Source: an uncultured Hoeflea sp. (lineage in GTDB: Bacteria; Pseudomonadota; Alphaproteobacteria; Rhizobiales; Rhizobiaceae). From it: 64,000 nucleotides of DNA. Below the pieces are notes generated by a model. It was not told the DNA's origin and ran no database searches. It worked only from the letters and a program-made list of their open reading frames with translations. Every line of letters starts with the position of its first letter. Position 1 is the first letter of the stretch. Positions 45,396-54,929 of the stretch are shown piece by piece. The stretch lies in assembly GCF_947501405.1 (NCBI RefSeq), contig NZ_CANMVK010000001.1:930001-994000 (forward strand), in the 5' to 3' direction. Position numbers and translations under genes: made by a program.

Positions 45396-47786
45396 TTATT
45401 GCCCGGTTTTTTCTGCCTCCGCCACATTTTCTTTGACCGCGACAAAGCTGTCGGGCGTCACCGAGATGGTGTCGATGCCGGCTTGCACCAGAAGCTTGGC
45501 GAAGGCGGGATCGTTGGACGGCGCCTGGCCGCAGAGTCCAACCTTGGCGCCGGCCTCGTGGGCGCGGGCTACCAGGGTCTCGATCATCCAGATCACCGCG
45601 GGATTGGATTCGCTAAAAATGCCCGCCAGTTCCTCCGAATCGCGGTCGACGCCGAGCGTAAGCTGGGTCAAATCGTTGGAGCCGATGGAAAATCCGTCGA
45701 AACGTTCGGCGAAATCTGCGGCAAGGATCACATTGGCCGGGATTTCGCCCATCACATAGACTTGGAGGCCGTTTTCACCACGCTTGAGCCCGTTGTCGGC
45801 CATCACGCCAAGCACCTTGTCGGCCTCGTCGGGCGAGCGGCAGAACGGGATCATGACCACGACGTTGTCAAAGCCCATTTCCTCGCGCAGCATCTTGATT
45901 GCTTTGCACTCAAGCGCAAAGCCTTCGCGGTAGCGGTCGGAATAGTAGCGCGAGGCGCCGCGGAAGCCGATCATCGGGTTCTCTTCCTTGGGCTCGAAAG
46001 CGTGGCCGCCCAGCAATTCGGCATATTCATTGGTCTTGAAATCGCTCATCCGGATGATCACCGGCTTGGGATAGGCGACGGCGGCGATGCGCGAGAGGCC
46101 ACGCGCCAGCGTTTCGACAAAATAGTCGCTCTTGTTGTCATAGCGCCGGGTCAGCTGGGCGATCTTCTCCTTGGCCTCGAGATCCTGCAGTTGATCGAAA
46201 TGGACCAACGCCATGGGGTGGATCTGGACCGCCGAATTGACCACGAATTCCATCCGCGCCAGGCCGACGCCGTCGGCGGGCAGCCGCCACCAGCGAAACG
46301 CCGCCGAAGGATCGGCGAGGTTGAGCATGATCCGGGTGTTGGTGTCGGGCACGTGATCAAGCCGCACATCCTCGACCTCATACTCGGCGATGCCCTCATA
46401 AACAGCGCCTTCTTCGCCGCCGGCGCAGGAGATTGTGACTTCCTGCTGGTCGTGGAGAACATGGGTGGCATCGCCGGTGCCGACGATTGCCGGCAGGCCC
46501 AGTTCGCGGCTAACAATGGCTGCATGCGAGGTGCGCCCGCCATGATCGGTAACGATGGCGGCTGCGCGCTTCATGATCGGTACCCAGTCCGGGTCGGTGG
46601 TCGAGGTCACCAGGATCGAGCCGTCGACGAATTTGTCGATATCCTTGACGTTTTCGATCAGGCAGACCCGGCCGGCCTTGACCGCCGCACCGACGCTCAG
46701 CCCGGTGATCAGGGTCTTGCCGGTCTTCTTGATCGTGTAGGATTTGAGGGCGGTCACATCGGCGCGCGACTGCACGGTTTCGGGCCGCGCCTGCACGATG
46801 TAGAGACGGCCGGTGTCGCCGTCCTTTGCCCATTCCATGTCCATCGGCTGGCCGTAGTGCTTTTCGATGGTGGCCGCCTGTCGCGCCAGTTCGAGGATCT
46901 CGTCGTCGGAGAGAACATGGGCCTGCCGCTCGGCCTTGGAGGTGGGAACATTCTTGGTCTCGCCACCCTCCGCACCGGCATAGATCATCTTGATCTCCTT
47001 GGCGCCGCAGGTTTTCTCAACGATCGGCTTGAGGCCGGGCTTGTCGAGCAACGGCTTGTAGACCTCATATTCATCCGGGGTCACAGCACCCTGCACGACG
47101 TTTTCGCCCAGGCCCCAGGCGGCGTTGATTAGTACCACCTTGTCGAAGCCGGATTCAGTGTCGATCGAAAACATCACGCCCGAACCGCCAATATCGGAGC
47201 GCACCATCAATTGCACGCCGATCGACAACGCCACCTGGTTGTGATCGAAGCCCTTGAGCTTGCGGTAGGTAATCGCCCGGTCGGTGAACAGCGACGCATA
47301 ACAACGCCGGCAGGTCGACAGCAGTGCTGCCTCGCCCCGCACATTGAGATAGGTCTCCTGCTGGCCTGCGAAGCTCGCATCGGGCAGGTCCTCGGCGGTG
47401 GCCGAGGAGCGCACGGCGACTGACAATTCGGTGTGGCCGGTGCGTTCGCCAAGCTCGCGATAGGCGGCAACGATATCGGTGCGAATGTCCTCGGGCCAGT
47501 CGCCCGCGACGATTGCCGCGCGCACGGCAGCGCCGGTCTCGGCCAGGGTGCGCTTGCCCGAATCGAGCTTGACCATGGCGTCAGCGATCACCTCGTTGAG
47601 ATGGTTGGCCTTGATGAAGGCCCGGAAGGCGTCGGACGTGGTGGCGAAACCCGGCGGCACGTCGATGCCCCTGCTTCCCAGTTGCTGCACCATTTCGCCC
47701 AGTGACGAGTTCTTGCCGCCGACCAGGCCGACGTCGCCGCGGGAAAGCTGTTCGAACCAGATGACATTCTTTGCGGCTGCGGACAT
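45396..47786 (-). CDS. ppsA: Phosphoenolpyruvate synthase
   Basis: 796 residues from the ATG at 47786, full length for PpsA. The N-terminal nucleotide-binding domain starts at GLVGGKNSSLGEMVQ. The phospho-histidine domain carries GGRTSHAAIVSRELGLPA with His421, the number of the active His in E. coli PpsA. The C-terminal PEP-binding barrel ends with the catalytic Cys in VGLCGQAPSND. It converts pyruvate and ATP to PEP, AMP and phosphate. A strong Fnr-type box lies about 77 bases upstream, and pfkB follows. Confidence 0.95.
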   Translation of the reverse strand: MSAAAKNVIWFEQLSRGDVGLVGGKNSSLGEMVQQLGSRGIDVPPGFATTSDAFRAFIKANHLNEVIADAMVKLDSGKRTLAETGAAVRAAIVAGDWPEDIRTDIVAAYRELGERTGHTELSVAVRSSATAEDLPDASFAGQQETYLNVRGEAALLSTCRRCYASLFTDRAITYRKLKGFDHNQVALSIGVQLMVRSDIGGSGVMFSIDTESGFDKVVLINAAWGLGENVVQGAVTPDEYEVYKPLLDKPGLKPIVEKTCGAKEIKMIYAGAEGGETKNVPTSKAERQAHVLSDDEILELARQAATIEKHYGQPMDMEWAKDGDTGRLYIVQARPETVQSRADVTALKSYTIKKTGKTLITGLSVGAAVKAGRVCLIENVKDIDKFVDGSILVTSTTDPDWVPIMKRAAAIVTDHGGRTSHAAIVSRELGLPAIVGTGDATHVLHDQQEVTISCAGGEEGAVYEGIAEYEVEDVRLDHVPDTNTRIMLNLADPSAAFRWWRLPADGVGLARMEFVVNSAVQIHPMALVHFDQLQDLEAKEKIAQLTRRYDNKSDYFVETLARGLSRIAAVAYPKPVIIRMSDFKTNEYAELLGGHAFEPKEENPMIGFRGASRYYSDRYREGFALECKAIKMLREEMGFDNVVVMIPFCRSPDEADKVLGVMADNGLKRGENGLQVYVMGEIPANVILAADFAERFDGFSIGSNDLTQLTLGVDRDSEELAGIFSESNPAVIWMIETLVARAHEAGAKVGLCGQAPSNDPAFAKLLVQAGIDTISVTPDSFVAVKENVAEAEKTGQ

Positions 47787-47856
47787 GCGGGGCTCCCGGG
47801 TTTGATGCAACAGGTGAGATCGGGACCCACCATAGGCATGCGTCACGGGACTCGCG

Positions 47857-47870
47857 TTGACGAGGATCAA
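47857..47870. promoter_or_regulatory. Fnr/NarR-type box upstream of ppsA-pfkB
   Basis: TTGAC-GAGG-ATCAA (read on the minus strand as TTGAT-CCTC-GTCAA) matches the Fnr-family consensus TTGAY-N4-RTCAA. The centre is about 77 bases upstream of the ppsA ATG, close to the spacing of the usp-nar box from its gene. Confidence 0.7.
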
Positions 47871-47941
47871 AACCATTGCCAATCGATTGAAATGCAGGCG
47901 GATGAGCTGCTTTCCGCACCAAGGTTTGGATGATGCCGCGC

Positions 47942-48047
47942 CTAGCGCATTTCCACTCGAAGTTGGGTCAGAAATTGCTGCCGCTCGCGATGCTCGCCCG
48001 CATTTTCTGACACGCTACTGATTCAAGCTGAAGTGGAATTGCGCTAG
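47942..48047 (+). repeat. 106-bp RIME-like palindromic repeat, copy B
   Basis: Same element as at 27615 and 59029, in the same orientation. Outer arms begin CTAGCGCATTTCC and end AATTGCGCTAG. The right-hand CTAG reaches into the end of the phnE gene and supplies its TAG stop codon on the minus strand (bases 48044-48046). The other end lies 71 bases from the Fnr-type box of ppsA. Confidence 0.88.
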
Positions 48048-48862
48048 ATGATGGCGCCGCGCACCTTGGCGGAAATCCATTCGCCGACCACCACGGCAAA
48101 CAGGATGACGATCAGGATCAGCGTCACCTGCGGCCAGGCCAGCGTGTTGAGCGAGGATTGCAATTGCAAACCGATGCCGCCCGCGCCAACCAGGCCGAGC
48201 ACGGTGGATTCGCGGATGTTGATGTCCCAGCGGAACACGCTGATGCCCGCAAAGGCCGGCATGATCTGCGGCACGATGCCGTAGGCCATTACTTGCCAGC
48301 GCGACGCGCCGGTGGCGGTGATCGCCTCGACCTGGGTCTGGTCGATCTCCTCGATCGCCTCATAAAGCAGCTTGGCGCAAAAACCGATTGAGCGGAAGGC
48401 AATGGCAAGCAGGCCGGCGAACACGCCGGGGCCGATAATAGCAACAAGCAGCAGCGCCCAGATCAGCGAGTTGATGGAGCGGGTGGCGACGATGATGAAC
48501 AGCGCCACCGGGCGTATGAAGATCGCGCTTGGCGTTGTGTTGCGGGCGGCCAGAAACGCCACCGGCACCGCCATCACCAGGGCCAGCAGGGTGCCCAGCG
48601 TCGCCATGTTGAGCGTGTCCCACAACGGGCCCCAGAGCTTGTCCATATAGGACCAGCGCGGCGGCACCGCGCGGCCGCCGATGTCGGCGGCGATGCGTGG
48701 CGCGTCCCAGACGAAGAACCAGGTGGTGGCGTCGGAAATCCGTTTCCAGCACCACATGAACACGGCGACGACTGCGAGATATCCGGCCCAGCGGATAAGC
48801 GTCTGGTTGCGGTCGCGCAATTGCCAGATTTTGACGCCCTTGGCGGTTTGCGTGACCGGCAT
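48044..48862 (-). CDS. phnE: Phosphonate-family ABC transporter permease, second
   Basis: 272 residues with about six membrane segments and the ABC permease loop QVEAITATGASRWQVMAYGI (EAA motif). It matches the PhnE family. The start codon follows directly on the stop of the first phnE gene (one-base overlap). The final residues end AKVRGAII, and the stop codon lies inside palindromic repeat copy B, so the original 3' end may have been altered by the repeat. Inner membrane channel of the phnDCEE system. Confidence 0.92.
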   Translation of the reverse strand: MPVTQTAKGVKIWQLRDRNQTLIRWAGYLAVVAVFMWCWKRISDATTWFFVWDAPRIAADIGGRAVPPRWSYMDKLWGPLWDTLNMATLGTLLALVMAVPVAFLAARNTTPSAIFIRPVALFIIVATRSINSLIWALLLVAIIGPGVFAGLLAIAFRSIGFCAKLLYEAIEEIDQTQVEAITATGASRWQVMAYGIVPQIMPAFAGISVFRWDINIRESTVLGLVGAGGIGLQLQSSLNTLAWPQVTLILIVILFAVVVGEWISAKVRGAII

Positions 48863-49677
48863 TATTGCACCTTTGCGCGGATGATGCCGGAGAGGTATTC
48901 CAGCACCATCACGGTAACGATGATGATCAGCAGGATCGCCGCGGCGGTGTCGAATTCATAGCGATCAAAGGCAGTGTTGAGCGTTGCGCCGATACCGCCG
49001 GCGCCGACCAGGCCAAGCACTGCGGATTCGCGGAAATTGATGTCGAGGCGATACATCGACAATCCAATCAGCCGCGGCATCACCTGCGGCTGCACGCCGT
49101 AATTGACCCATTGCAGCCAGGTCGATCCCGTGGCGCGAATGGCTTCTGCCTGCACCCGGTCCATTTCCTCAATGTCCTCGGCGAGCAGTTTGGACAGGAA
49201 CCCGATGGTGGCGAAGGAAAGGGTGAGGAAGCCTGCCAGCGGACCAAAGCCGAAAATCGCCACCAGCAGGATGGCGACGATGATCTCGTTTAACGCACGC
49301 GACAGCGCCACGATGCCCCGGCAGACCAGATAGACGGGCAGCGGCGCGATGTTGCGCGCGGCGCCCAGCCCGATCGGGATCGAGATCAGAATGCCGACCA
49401 CGGTGGAGGTAATGGTGATGATGACGCTTTCGAGAATGCCGTCCCAGATATCGCCCCCACGCGAGACGAAATCGGGATTGAAAAAGGACGTCACAAAAGC
49501 CCAGCCACGGCTCATGCCTTCGGCAACCCGGCTCCAGTTGACTTCGATGGAGCCGATCGCCAGCACCAGATAGACCGCCGCGCCGAGCATCAGGCCCCAG
49601 CGCAATGTCGGATTGGTGATGAAATGCGGTTTCCTCCAGCCCGTACCCAGCCGGTCATCAAGTGTGACCGTGCTCAT
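48862..49677 (-). CDS. phnE: Phosphonate-family ABC transporter permease, first
   Basis: 271 residues, about six membrane helices, EAA loop [23 protein letters not shown]. Related to the second permease at 48044-48862, as in other systems with paired PhnE proteins. The start overlaps the phnC stop by 4 bases. Together the pair would form a heterodimeric channel for phosphonate, phosphite or phosphate esters. Confidence 0.92.
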   Translation of the reverse strand: MSTVTLDDRLGTGWRKPHFITNPTLRWGLMLGAAVYLVLAIGSIEVNWSRVAEGMSRGWAFVTSFFNPDFVSRGGDIWDGILESVIITITSTVVGILISIPIGLGAARNIAPLPVYLVCRGIVALSRALNEIIVAILLVAIFGFGPLAGFLTLSFATIGFLSKLLAEDIEEMDRVQAEAIRATGSTWLQWVNYGVQPQVMPRLIGLSMYRLDINFRESAVLGLVGAGGIGATLNTAFDRYEFDTAAAILLIIIVTVMVLEYLSGIIRAKVQ

Positions 49678-50474
49678 TGCGCGGGTTCCGGGGTTTCGGC
49701 TTCGTCTTCATCGACCTGGCGGATGGTGGCGTGCCAGTCTTCTTCGCCGTAAATACTGGTCAGCACCGCATCCGACATGTCGGATGGCTTGCCATCAAAA
49801 GCCAGTTCTCCGGCTTTCAGCCCGACAATGCGTTCAACGAACATCTGCGCCAGCGCCACGTCATGAATGTTGATGACCGCGGCCAGATCGCGCTCAGCGC
49901 ACAATTCGCAGATCAGCCGCATGATCTGGCGCGAGGTCTTTGGGTCGAGCGAGGCCGTCGGTTCGTCAACCAGCAACAGCCGCGGGTCCTGGATCAGCGC
50001 CCGGGCGATGCCGACGCGCTGGCGCTGACCGCCCGACAACTCGTCGGCGCGCTTGTCGGCCATCGCCAGCAGGCCGACACGGTCGAGCAGCCGGAATGCC
50101 TCATCGATATCCGACTGCGGATATTTGCGCAGGAAGGAGCGCCAAAAGCCGACATAGCCGAGACGGCCCGACAGTACGTTCTCCATCACCGTCAGCCGTT
50201 CGACCAGCGCGTATTCCTGAAAGATCATACCCATCTTGCGGCGCATCTTGCGCAAGCCGCCGGAACTGAGCGCGGTAAGCTCCGTGCCATCGAGCAGCAC
50301 CTTGCCCGAGCTTGGTTCAACCAGCCGGTTGATGCAGCGGATCAGCGTTGATTTGCCCGCTCCTGACGGGCCGATCAGCGCCAGTACCTGTCCCTTGGGG
50401 ATGACCAGGTCGACATTCTGCAGCGCCTTGTCGCCGGTGCGATAGGTCTTGGTGAGTTTCTGAAGTTCGAGCAT
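49674..50474 (-). CDS. phnC: Phosphonate-family ABC transporter ATP-binding protein
   Basis: 266 residues from the ATG at 50474; a GTG two codons upstream is possible. Walker A is GPSGAGKST, the Q loop is [24 protein letters not shown] (PhnC-like), the signature is [15 protein letters not shown], Walker B is [12 protein letters not shown], and the switch His is in INIHDVALA. It powers import through the two PhnE proteins. The acidic C-terminal tail is longer than usual. No C-P lyase or phosphonatase gene lies in the window, so the substrate is open. Confidence 0.94.
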   Translation of the reverse strand: MLELQKLTKTYRTGDKALQNVDLVIPKGQVLALIGPSGAGKSTLIRCINRLVEPSSGKVLLDGTELTALSSGGLRKMRRKMGMIFQEYALVERLTVMENVLSGRLGYVGFWRSFLRKYPQSDIDEAFRLLDRVGLLAMADKRADELSGGQRQRVGIARALIQDPRLLLVDEPTASLDPKTSRQIMRLICELCAERDLAAVINIHDVALAQMFVERIVGLKAGELAFDGKPSDMSDAVLTSIYGEEDWHATIRQVDEDEAETPEPAQ

Positions 50475-50499
50475 GGACACTCGCGATCAACATGGAGGT

Positions 50500-50525
50500 G
50501 GCGCCGCGCATAGTCGCGCGACGCC
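50500..50525 (-). other. Hairpin between phnD and phnC
   Basis: GGCGTCGCGC and GCGCGGCGCC (minus strand) pair over ten bases with one mismatch and a 6-base loop, just after the phnD stop. No T-run follows. It probably stabilises the phnD mRNA so that binding protein exceeds the other subunits. Confidence 0.5.
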
Positions 50526-50538
50526 TTGAGGGCAGGGC

Positions 50539-51516
50539 TTAACCGCAGGTGTATTGGACACCATTGGCGGCATCGATCTTGCGGATCACATCCCAGAATT
50601 CCTTATAGTTCATCTCAAGGAACTGGCCTTCATTGGACTTTTCGAACTCTTTCTTGAGCGAAGATCCTTCCCAGGGGAAGGTGAAGAAGGCTTCCTTGAT
50701 CTTCTCCTGCAGTTCCGGCTTCAGATTATGGGCGACGCCGAAACCGGTGGTCGGGAAGGTCTGGGATTTGTAGATCGACTTGACCTGATCGGGGGTGATC
50801 ACCTCGCGTTCGATCATGCGGCTCATCACCGAGTTGGCGATGGCTGCGGCGGGGTAGTCCTTGTTGGCCACGCCGAGGATCGAGTTGTCATGCTTGCCGG
50901 AAAACACCGGGTTGAAATCGGTGCCGGCCGCCATGCCGTAATCGGCCTTCAGGATTGCCGAGGGCGCCTTGAAGCCGGAGTTCGAGGTTTCCGAGGTGAA
51001 CGCCAGATCTCCGCCCTTGATGTCCTCGACTTTCTCGATGCCCGAGTCGGGATAGGTGATGATTTCCATCTCGTAGCCGAAGCCGCCATCCAGCGACGCC
51101 ATAATGGTGAAAGGCCTGAAGCCCGCGCAATTGACTGCAAGCGGGTTGGAGCCGGTGTTGAAGCCGGAAATGTGCAGCCGGCCCGAGCGCATGGCCTCGA
51201 TCTGGGCGGCGTTGGACTGCACCGGGAAGAACACCGACTTCTTGCCTGTTATCTTGTCGAGATGGGTCAGAAAGTCCGACCAGGCTTCCTTGTAGACCGC
51301 CGGGTCCTCGACCGGTGTGTAGGCGAAAATCAGCGTGTCGGGATCGATCTGGTCGGCAGGATCGGTCGGAATATCTGCGATCAGGTCGCCATCGGCGTCG
51401 CAATAGCGCTCGTCCAGGGTGCCGCGCGGGCACTCTTCGGCGGAGGCGGCAAGCGGCGCCGCAATCGACAGGGCGACGCCGGCAATGGTGCTCAAGAGAA
51501 TGGATTTCAGGTTCAT
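50539..51516 (-). CDS. phnD: Phosphonate/phosphite-type ABC transporter substrate-binding protein
   Basis: 325 residues from the ATG at 51516, with a signal peptide (LKSILLSTIAGVALSIAAPL, cleavage near ASA). The PhnD-like domain shows LIFAYTPVEDPAVYKEAW, QSNAAQIEAMRSGRLHISGF and DLAFTSETSNSGFKAPSAIL. Before it lies a short acidic segment with the cysteine pair CPRGTLDERYC and DADGDLIADIPTDP, which looks like a calcium-binding DxDxD loop. Periplasmic; first gene of the operon. The ligand may be a phosphonate, phosphite or phosphate ester. Confidence 0.92.
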   Translation of the reverse strand: MNLKSILLSTIAGVALSIAAPLAASAEECPRGTLDERYCDADGDLIADIPTDPADQIDPDTLIFAYTPVEDPAVYKEAWSDFLTHLDKITGKKSVFFPVQSNAAQIEAMRSGRLHISGFNTGSNPLAVNCAGFRPFTIMASLDGGFGYEMEIITYPDSGIEKVEDIKGGDLAFTSETSNSGFKAPSAILKADYGMAAGTDFNPVFSGKHDNSILGVANKDYPAAAIANSVMSRMIEREVITPDQVKSIYKSQTFPTTGFGVAHNLKPELQEKIKEAFFTFPWEGSSLKKEFEKSNEGQFLEMNYKEFWDVIRKIDAANGVQYTCG

Positions 51517-51717
51517 GATCTTCCTCCCAGAAGTCGTTTTCGTTTTTCCCGCTCCGACTATTCTGGGTCCGGCGTCAAATGGCAAGTGATTATGAAAGCT
51601 CATGTGTTTGAACTGACAGGCGTGCAGCCTTCTGACGTTGCGTCGCGCGGTTGCAGGGGCGAGTGTCTGCGGCGGAAAACCGCACTCGTTTAAGGGGACT
51701 CAGGCCTGCAAACGAAA

Positions 51718-51744
51718 GCGGCGCGCGGGTGTTCCGCGCGCCGC
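51718..51744 (-). terminator. Terminator after the sugar ABC operon
   Basis: A perfect 11-bp stem (GCGGCGCGCGG / CCGCGCGCCGC, 5-base loop) lies 29 bases after the ATPase stop. On the minus strand it is followed by TTTCGTTTG. An outer pair CAAACG/CGTTTG extends the symmetry to about 51709-51754. Confidence 0.75.
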
Positions 51745-51772
51745 ATCAGCGTTTGTCGATCGAGCGATGGTC

Positions 51773-52561
51773 CTACACCGTGCCGCCAAGACTGCCTTCG
51801 AGCGCCACCAGTTCCTGGCCGCCGGCCATCAGATCCTGCAATTCGTCAGGCGTGATCTGACCGCGCTGGGCGGTGCCCAGCGTCTTGCCGCGGTTGAGCA
51901 CAGTGAAGCGGTCGCCGACCGCCAGCGCGTGGCGGACATTGTGGGTGATGAAGACCACGCCGATTCCCTGCTTGCGAACCTTGTCGATGGTGGCCAGCAC
52001 ATTGGCGGTCTGGCGCACGCCAAGCGCGGAGGTGGGTTCATCGAGGATCAGCACCTTGGCGCCGAAATAAACCGCCCGGGCGATCGCCACGGTCTGGCGT
52101 TCGCCGCCCGACAGTGTGCCCACGGCCTGATCGGGGCCACGCAGGTTGATGCCCATCTTCTTCATTTCTTCCATGGTGACGCGGTTTGCGAAATCATGGT
52201 CGAAGAATTTGAGCGGTCCGACCTTCTTGATCGGCTCATTGCCCATGAAGAAATTGCGGCTGACCGACATCAGCGGGATCATCGCCAGATGCTGGTGCAC
52301 GGTGGCGATGCCGGCGGAGATGGCATCGCGCGGATCTGCGAAATGCATTGGCTGACCGTCGAAGAAAATCTCGCCATGGGTGGGTTTATGGACGCCGGAC
52401 ATGGTTTTGATAAAGGTCGATTTGCCGGCGCCATTGTCGCCAAGCAGGCAATGGCATTCGCCGGGAAACACATCGACCGATACACCGGCGAGCGCGATCA
52501 CCGAGCCGAAATGTTTCTCGATGTTCTTCATTTCAATGATGGGAGCATGTTCCGGATTCAT
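51773..52561 (-). CDS. Sugar ABC transporter ATP-binding protein (single-domain, FrcA type)
   Basis: 262 residues with one nucleotide-binding domain, unlike the double-domain RbsA. Walker A is GDNGAGKST, the Q-loop region is [20 protein letters not shown], the signature is [15 protein letters not shown], Walker B is [12 protein letters not shown], and the switch His is in FITHNVRHA. The sequence style matches FrcA-like ATPases of rhizobial fructose/ribose/mannose or cyclitol importers. It starts 1 base after the permease stop. Substrate inferred only as a sugar or polyol. Confidence 0.93.
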   Translation of the reverse strand: MNPEHAPIIEMKNIEKHFGSVIALAGVSVDVFPGECHCLLGDNGAGKSTFIKTMSGVHKPTHGEIFFDGQPMHFADPRDAISAGIATVHQHLAMIPLMSVSRNFFMGNEPIKKVGPLKFFDHDFANRVTMEEMKKMGINLRGPDQAVGTLSGGERQTVAIARAVYFGAKVLILDEPTSALGVRQTANVLATIDKVRKQGIGVVFITHNVRHALAVGDRFTVLNRGKTLGTAQRGQITPDELQDLMAGGQELVALEGSLGGTV

Positions 52562-52562
52562 G

Positions 52563-53684
52563 TCATCTCTCCCCCGTGATCATTCGCCGGATATAGGTGT
52601 TGAGCACCACGGCGAACAGCAGGATAACGCCCAGGAACACCCTGAACAGCGAGCTTTCGACATTGGCGAAGAACAGGCCTTGCTGCACCACGCCGAAGAT
52701 CAACGCGCCAAGCGCCGCGCCTATCACCGAGCCATAGCCGCCGGTCAGCAACGCGCCGCCGATCACCACGGCGATGATCGCCTCGAATTCCTTGAGCAGG
52801 CCGCGGTCGGCGCCCGCGGAACCGAACTCCATCACCTGACAGGTGGCGAATACGGTGGCGCAGAATGCCGTCAGCATGAACATGGAGATCTTGACCCGGT
52901 TCACCGGTACGCCGGAATTGCGCGCCGATTCCGCATCGCCGCCGGACGCAAAGATCCAGTTGCCGAACTGGGTTCGGGTAAGCAGGATATGACCGAGTGC
53001 CACCAGTAACAACGCCCAGACGATCAACATCGGGATGCCATCCACCACCGGTTGGCCGGCACGGTTGCCCCGTTCAAACACTGCGATGATGCCTGCATCT
53101 CCAAGCCAGGTGAACAGGCCACCGAGGATCTTGCCGCCGAACAGAGCTGCAAGCCAGTCGCCCTCAGCGGCCTTGTCGATGCCGCCGATGATGGTCTTGC
53201 GCTCGATAAGCTGCGGCAGATAAATGGTAAAGCCGCGCAGGATAAACAGGAATGCCAGCGTCACGATGAAGCTCGGCAATCCGGTGCGCACCACGATGAA
53301 GCCGTTAAGCCCGCCAATGGCCACGCACAGGACGAAGGTGACCAGGATTGCCTGCCAGACCGGCCAGCCCAGCGTGATCGTGAAGATCGCGATCATCATG
53401 CCGGCAAAGCCGATCATCGAACCCACGGAGAGATCGAACTCTCCGGCGATCATCAGCAGGCAAGCGCCCACCGCAATGATCATGAACTGGGCGGAAACTA
53501 CCGACCAGTTGAGAACGCCCTGAGAATTGAACATGCCGCTGTCGCCGGCGAAAATAGCAAACAGCACGAAGACGATTACTGTGCCGCAGATGCCGCCCAG
53601 TTCGGGCCGGATCAGCGCCTTGCGCAAAGCCGATGTTTCTTTGATCCGCTCATCGGAGGCGGGGGCTTCAGCCGTATTGGACAT
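52563..53684 (-). CDS. Sugar ABC transporter permease (RbsC/FrcC family)
   Basis: 373 residues with about ten membrane segments. The BPD_transp_2 pattern is [37 protein letters not shown] and [20 protein letters not shown]. The loop [21 protein letters not shown] is the family EAA-like motif. An insertion of about 55 residues around [20 protein letters not shown] is typical of the FrcC branch. Inner membrane, working with the ATPase at 51773 and the binding protein at 53785. Confidence 0.93.
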   Translation of the reverse strand: MSNTAEAPASDERIKETSALRKALIRPELGGICGTVIVFVLFAIFAGDSGMFNSQGVLNWSVVSAQFMIIAVGACLLMIAGEFDLSVGSMIGFAGMMIAIFTITLGWPVWQAILVTFVLCVAIGGLNGFIVVRTGLPSFIVTLAFLFILRGFTIYLPQLIERKTIIGGIDKAAEGDWLAALFGGKILGGLFTWLGDAGIIAVFERGNRAGQPVVDGIPMLIVWALLLVALGHILLTRTQFGNWIFASGGDAESARNSGVPVNRVKISMFMLTAFCATVFATCQVMEFGSAGADRGLLKEFEAIIAVVIGGALLTGGYGSVIGAALGALIFGVVQQGLFFANVESSLFRVFLGVILLFAVVLNTYIRRMITGER

Positions 53685-53731
53685 GAGACCTCACAGACTT
53701 GGCCGGTTGGACCAAAAAAGTTTTTGTCAGG

Positions 53732-53769
53732 AAAAAAAGGGGCAGGGGCGCCGGTGGTGCGCCTCTGCC
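53732..53769 (-). terminator. Intra-operon terminator after the sugar-binding-protein gene
   Basis: On the minus strand an 11-bp stem (GGCAGAGGCGC / GCGCCCCTGCC, one mismatch, 7-base loop) is followed by CC and seven T. It lies between the binding-protein stop and the permease start, the usual place for partial termination in ABC operons. Confidence 0.78.
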
Positions 53770-53784
53770 TGCAACAAGTTGGCC

Positions 53785-54735
53785 TTAGCGATATTCGCCG
53801 GCGTACTTTTCGACCAATTCAAGCGCGTCGGCGGTTACGAAGCCGGGGCCTGAGTTGATGTTGTTGCCCGGCAGAACGCCGTAGCGATGATAGTTGGTCA
53901 GAACCACCACCGGCAGATAGGCCTGCAGGAACGGCTGCTGGTCGATGCCCCAGTTGATGGTGCCGGCCTTGATGCCTTCGACGATGTTGGCGCCGAGATC
54001 GAAGGTGCCGAAATAGATTTCGCCGGCCATGCCGTTCTCGTTGAGCGCCAGCAGCGTCGGGTCGGCGCTTGTCGGGCCGAGGGTGAGCACTGCATCGGTG
54101 TCCGGGTTGGCGTTGAGATAGGCCAGAACGCGGTTCTTGATTTCGGCCGGGTCCTGACCCGAATCGATCATCTGATTGCCCAGTTCGACGCCGAGACCGT
54201 CGGCAAAACCGGTGCAGCGCTCGGTCGAGGATGGCGAGGAGATGTAGTGGTTGACACAAAGGAAGCTACCGACGCCATCACCCTTGGCGCGGAGGCCTGC
54301 GGCGTAGCCGGCGTCATATTCGGGCTGGCCGACATACATCAGCGCGCCCACTTCGCGAGCCTGGTCGGGTGTGCCCGAGTTCATAATGATCACGTCGATG
54401 CCGGCGTCCACGGCGGCCTTGATCGGGCCGGACAGCACGTCATAGTCGGACAGCGTGGTGATGATGCCGTTGGGGCCGGCCGCTGCGGCCTGCTCGATGA
54501 TGCGGGCCATGTCCGCAAGGTCGCCGGTCGGCGGGTTGCGGTACTCGACCTCGACGCCCATCTGCTCGCCGGCCAGCGCGATGCCGTTCTTGATGGTGTT
54601 CCACCAGCTGTCACTGTCGGGCGCATGGCTGACGAGGACATATTTCTCGCCCTCGGCCGAGGCGGTGGTGGCGCTCAGGACGGGGGCTGCGAGAAACGCA
54701 ACCGCCAAAGCGAGCTTCTTGGTCAATGACATCAT
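53785..54735 (-). CDS. Sugar ABC transporter substrate-binding protein
   Basis: 316 residues from the ATG at 54735, with GGGAGGAG upstream; the next codon is also ATG. The signal peptide is followed by KYVLVSHAPDSDSWWNTIKN. The periplasmic-binding-protein-1-like fold continues with EQAAAAGPNGIITTLSDYD, ALMYVGQPEYDAGYAAGLRA and GTFDLGANIVEGIKAGTINW. A disulfide may form between the cysteines in FLCVNHY and ERCTGF. First gene of the operon, directly downstream of a perfect LacI operator. Ligand probably a sugar or cyclitol. Confidence 0.93.
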   Translation of the reverse strand: MMSLTKKLALAVAFLAAPVLSATTASAEGEKYVLVSHAPDSDSWWNTIKNGIALAGEQMGVEVEYRNPPTGDLADMARIIEQAAAAGPNGIITTLSDYDVLSGPIKAAVDAGIDVIIMNSGTPDQAREVGALMYVGQPEYDAGYAAGLRAKGDGVGSFLCVNHYISSPSSTERCTGFADGLGVELGNQMIDSGQDPAEIKNRVLAYLNANPDTDAVLTLGPTSADPTLLALNENGMAGEIYFGTFDLGANIVEGIKAGTINWGIDQQPFLQAYLPVVVLTNYHRYGVLPGNNINSGPGFVTADALELVEKYAGEYR

Positions 54736-54827
54736 GATCTCCTCCCAGAGTGTTTTCGCGTCGAAGACAACGGACAGAACGGTCTCCCTCCGTCTCTCGA
54801 TGATGAGAAAACCACGAATCACAATTT

Positions 54828-54845
54828 TTTGCAACCGGTTGCAAA
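54828..54845. promoter_or_regulatory. LacI-family operator between the sugar ABC operon and its regulator
   Basis: TTTGCAACCGGTTGCAAA is an 18-bp perfect palindrome with the central CG and the TTGCAA arms typical of LacI/GalR operators. It lies 93 bases before the binding-protein start and 85 before the divergent LacI gene, so it can control both. Confidence 0.88.
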
Positions 54846-54929
54846 TCTGAATCTGATTTTCTTGCTTTTGCGCCGGATTCTGCGCAGTAATGCCGGTTCA
54901 TCGCAGGGCCGGAACGAGAAGAGAGACCG

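Noticed and set aside
44949-47132. Long plus-strand frame opposite ppsA and pfkB
   Set aside because: It crosses two well-supported genes, contains no known domain and is explained by codon bias of the true strand.
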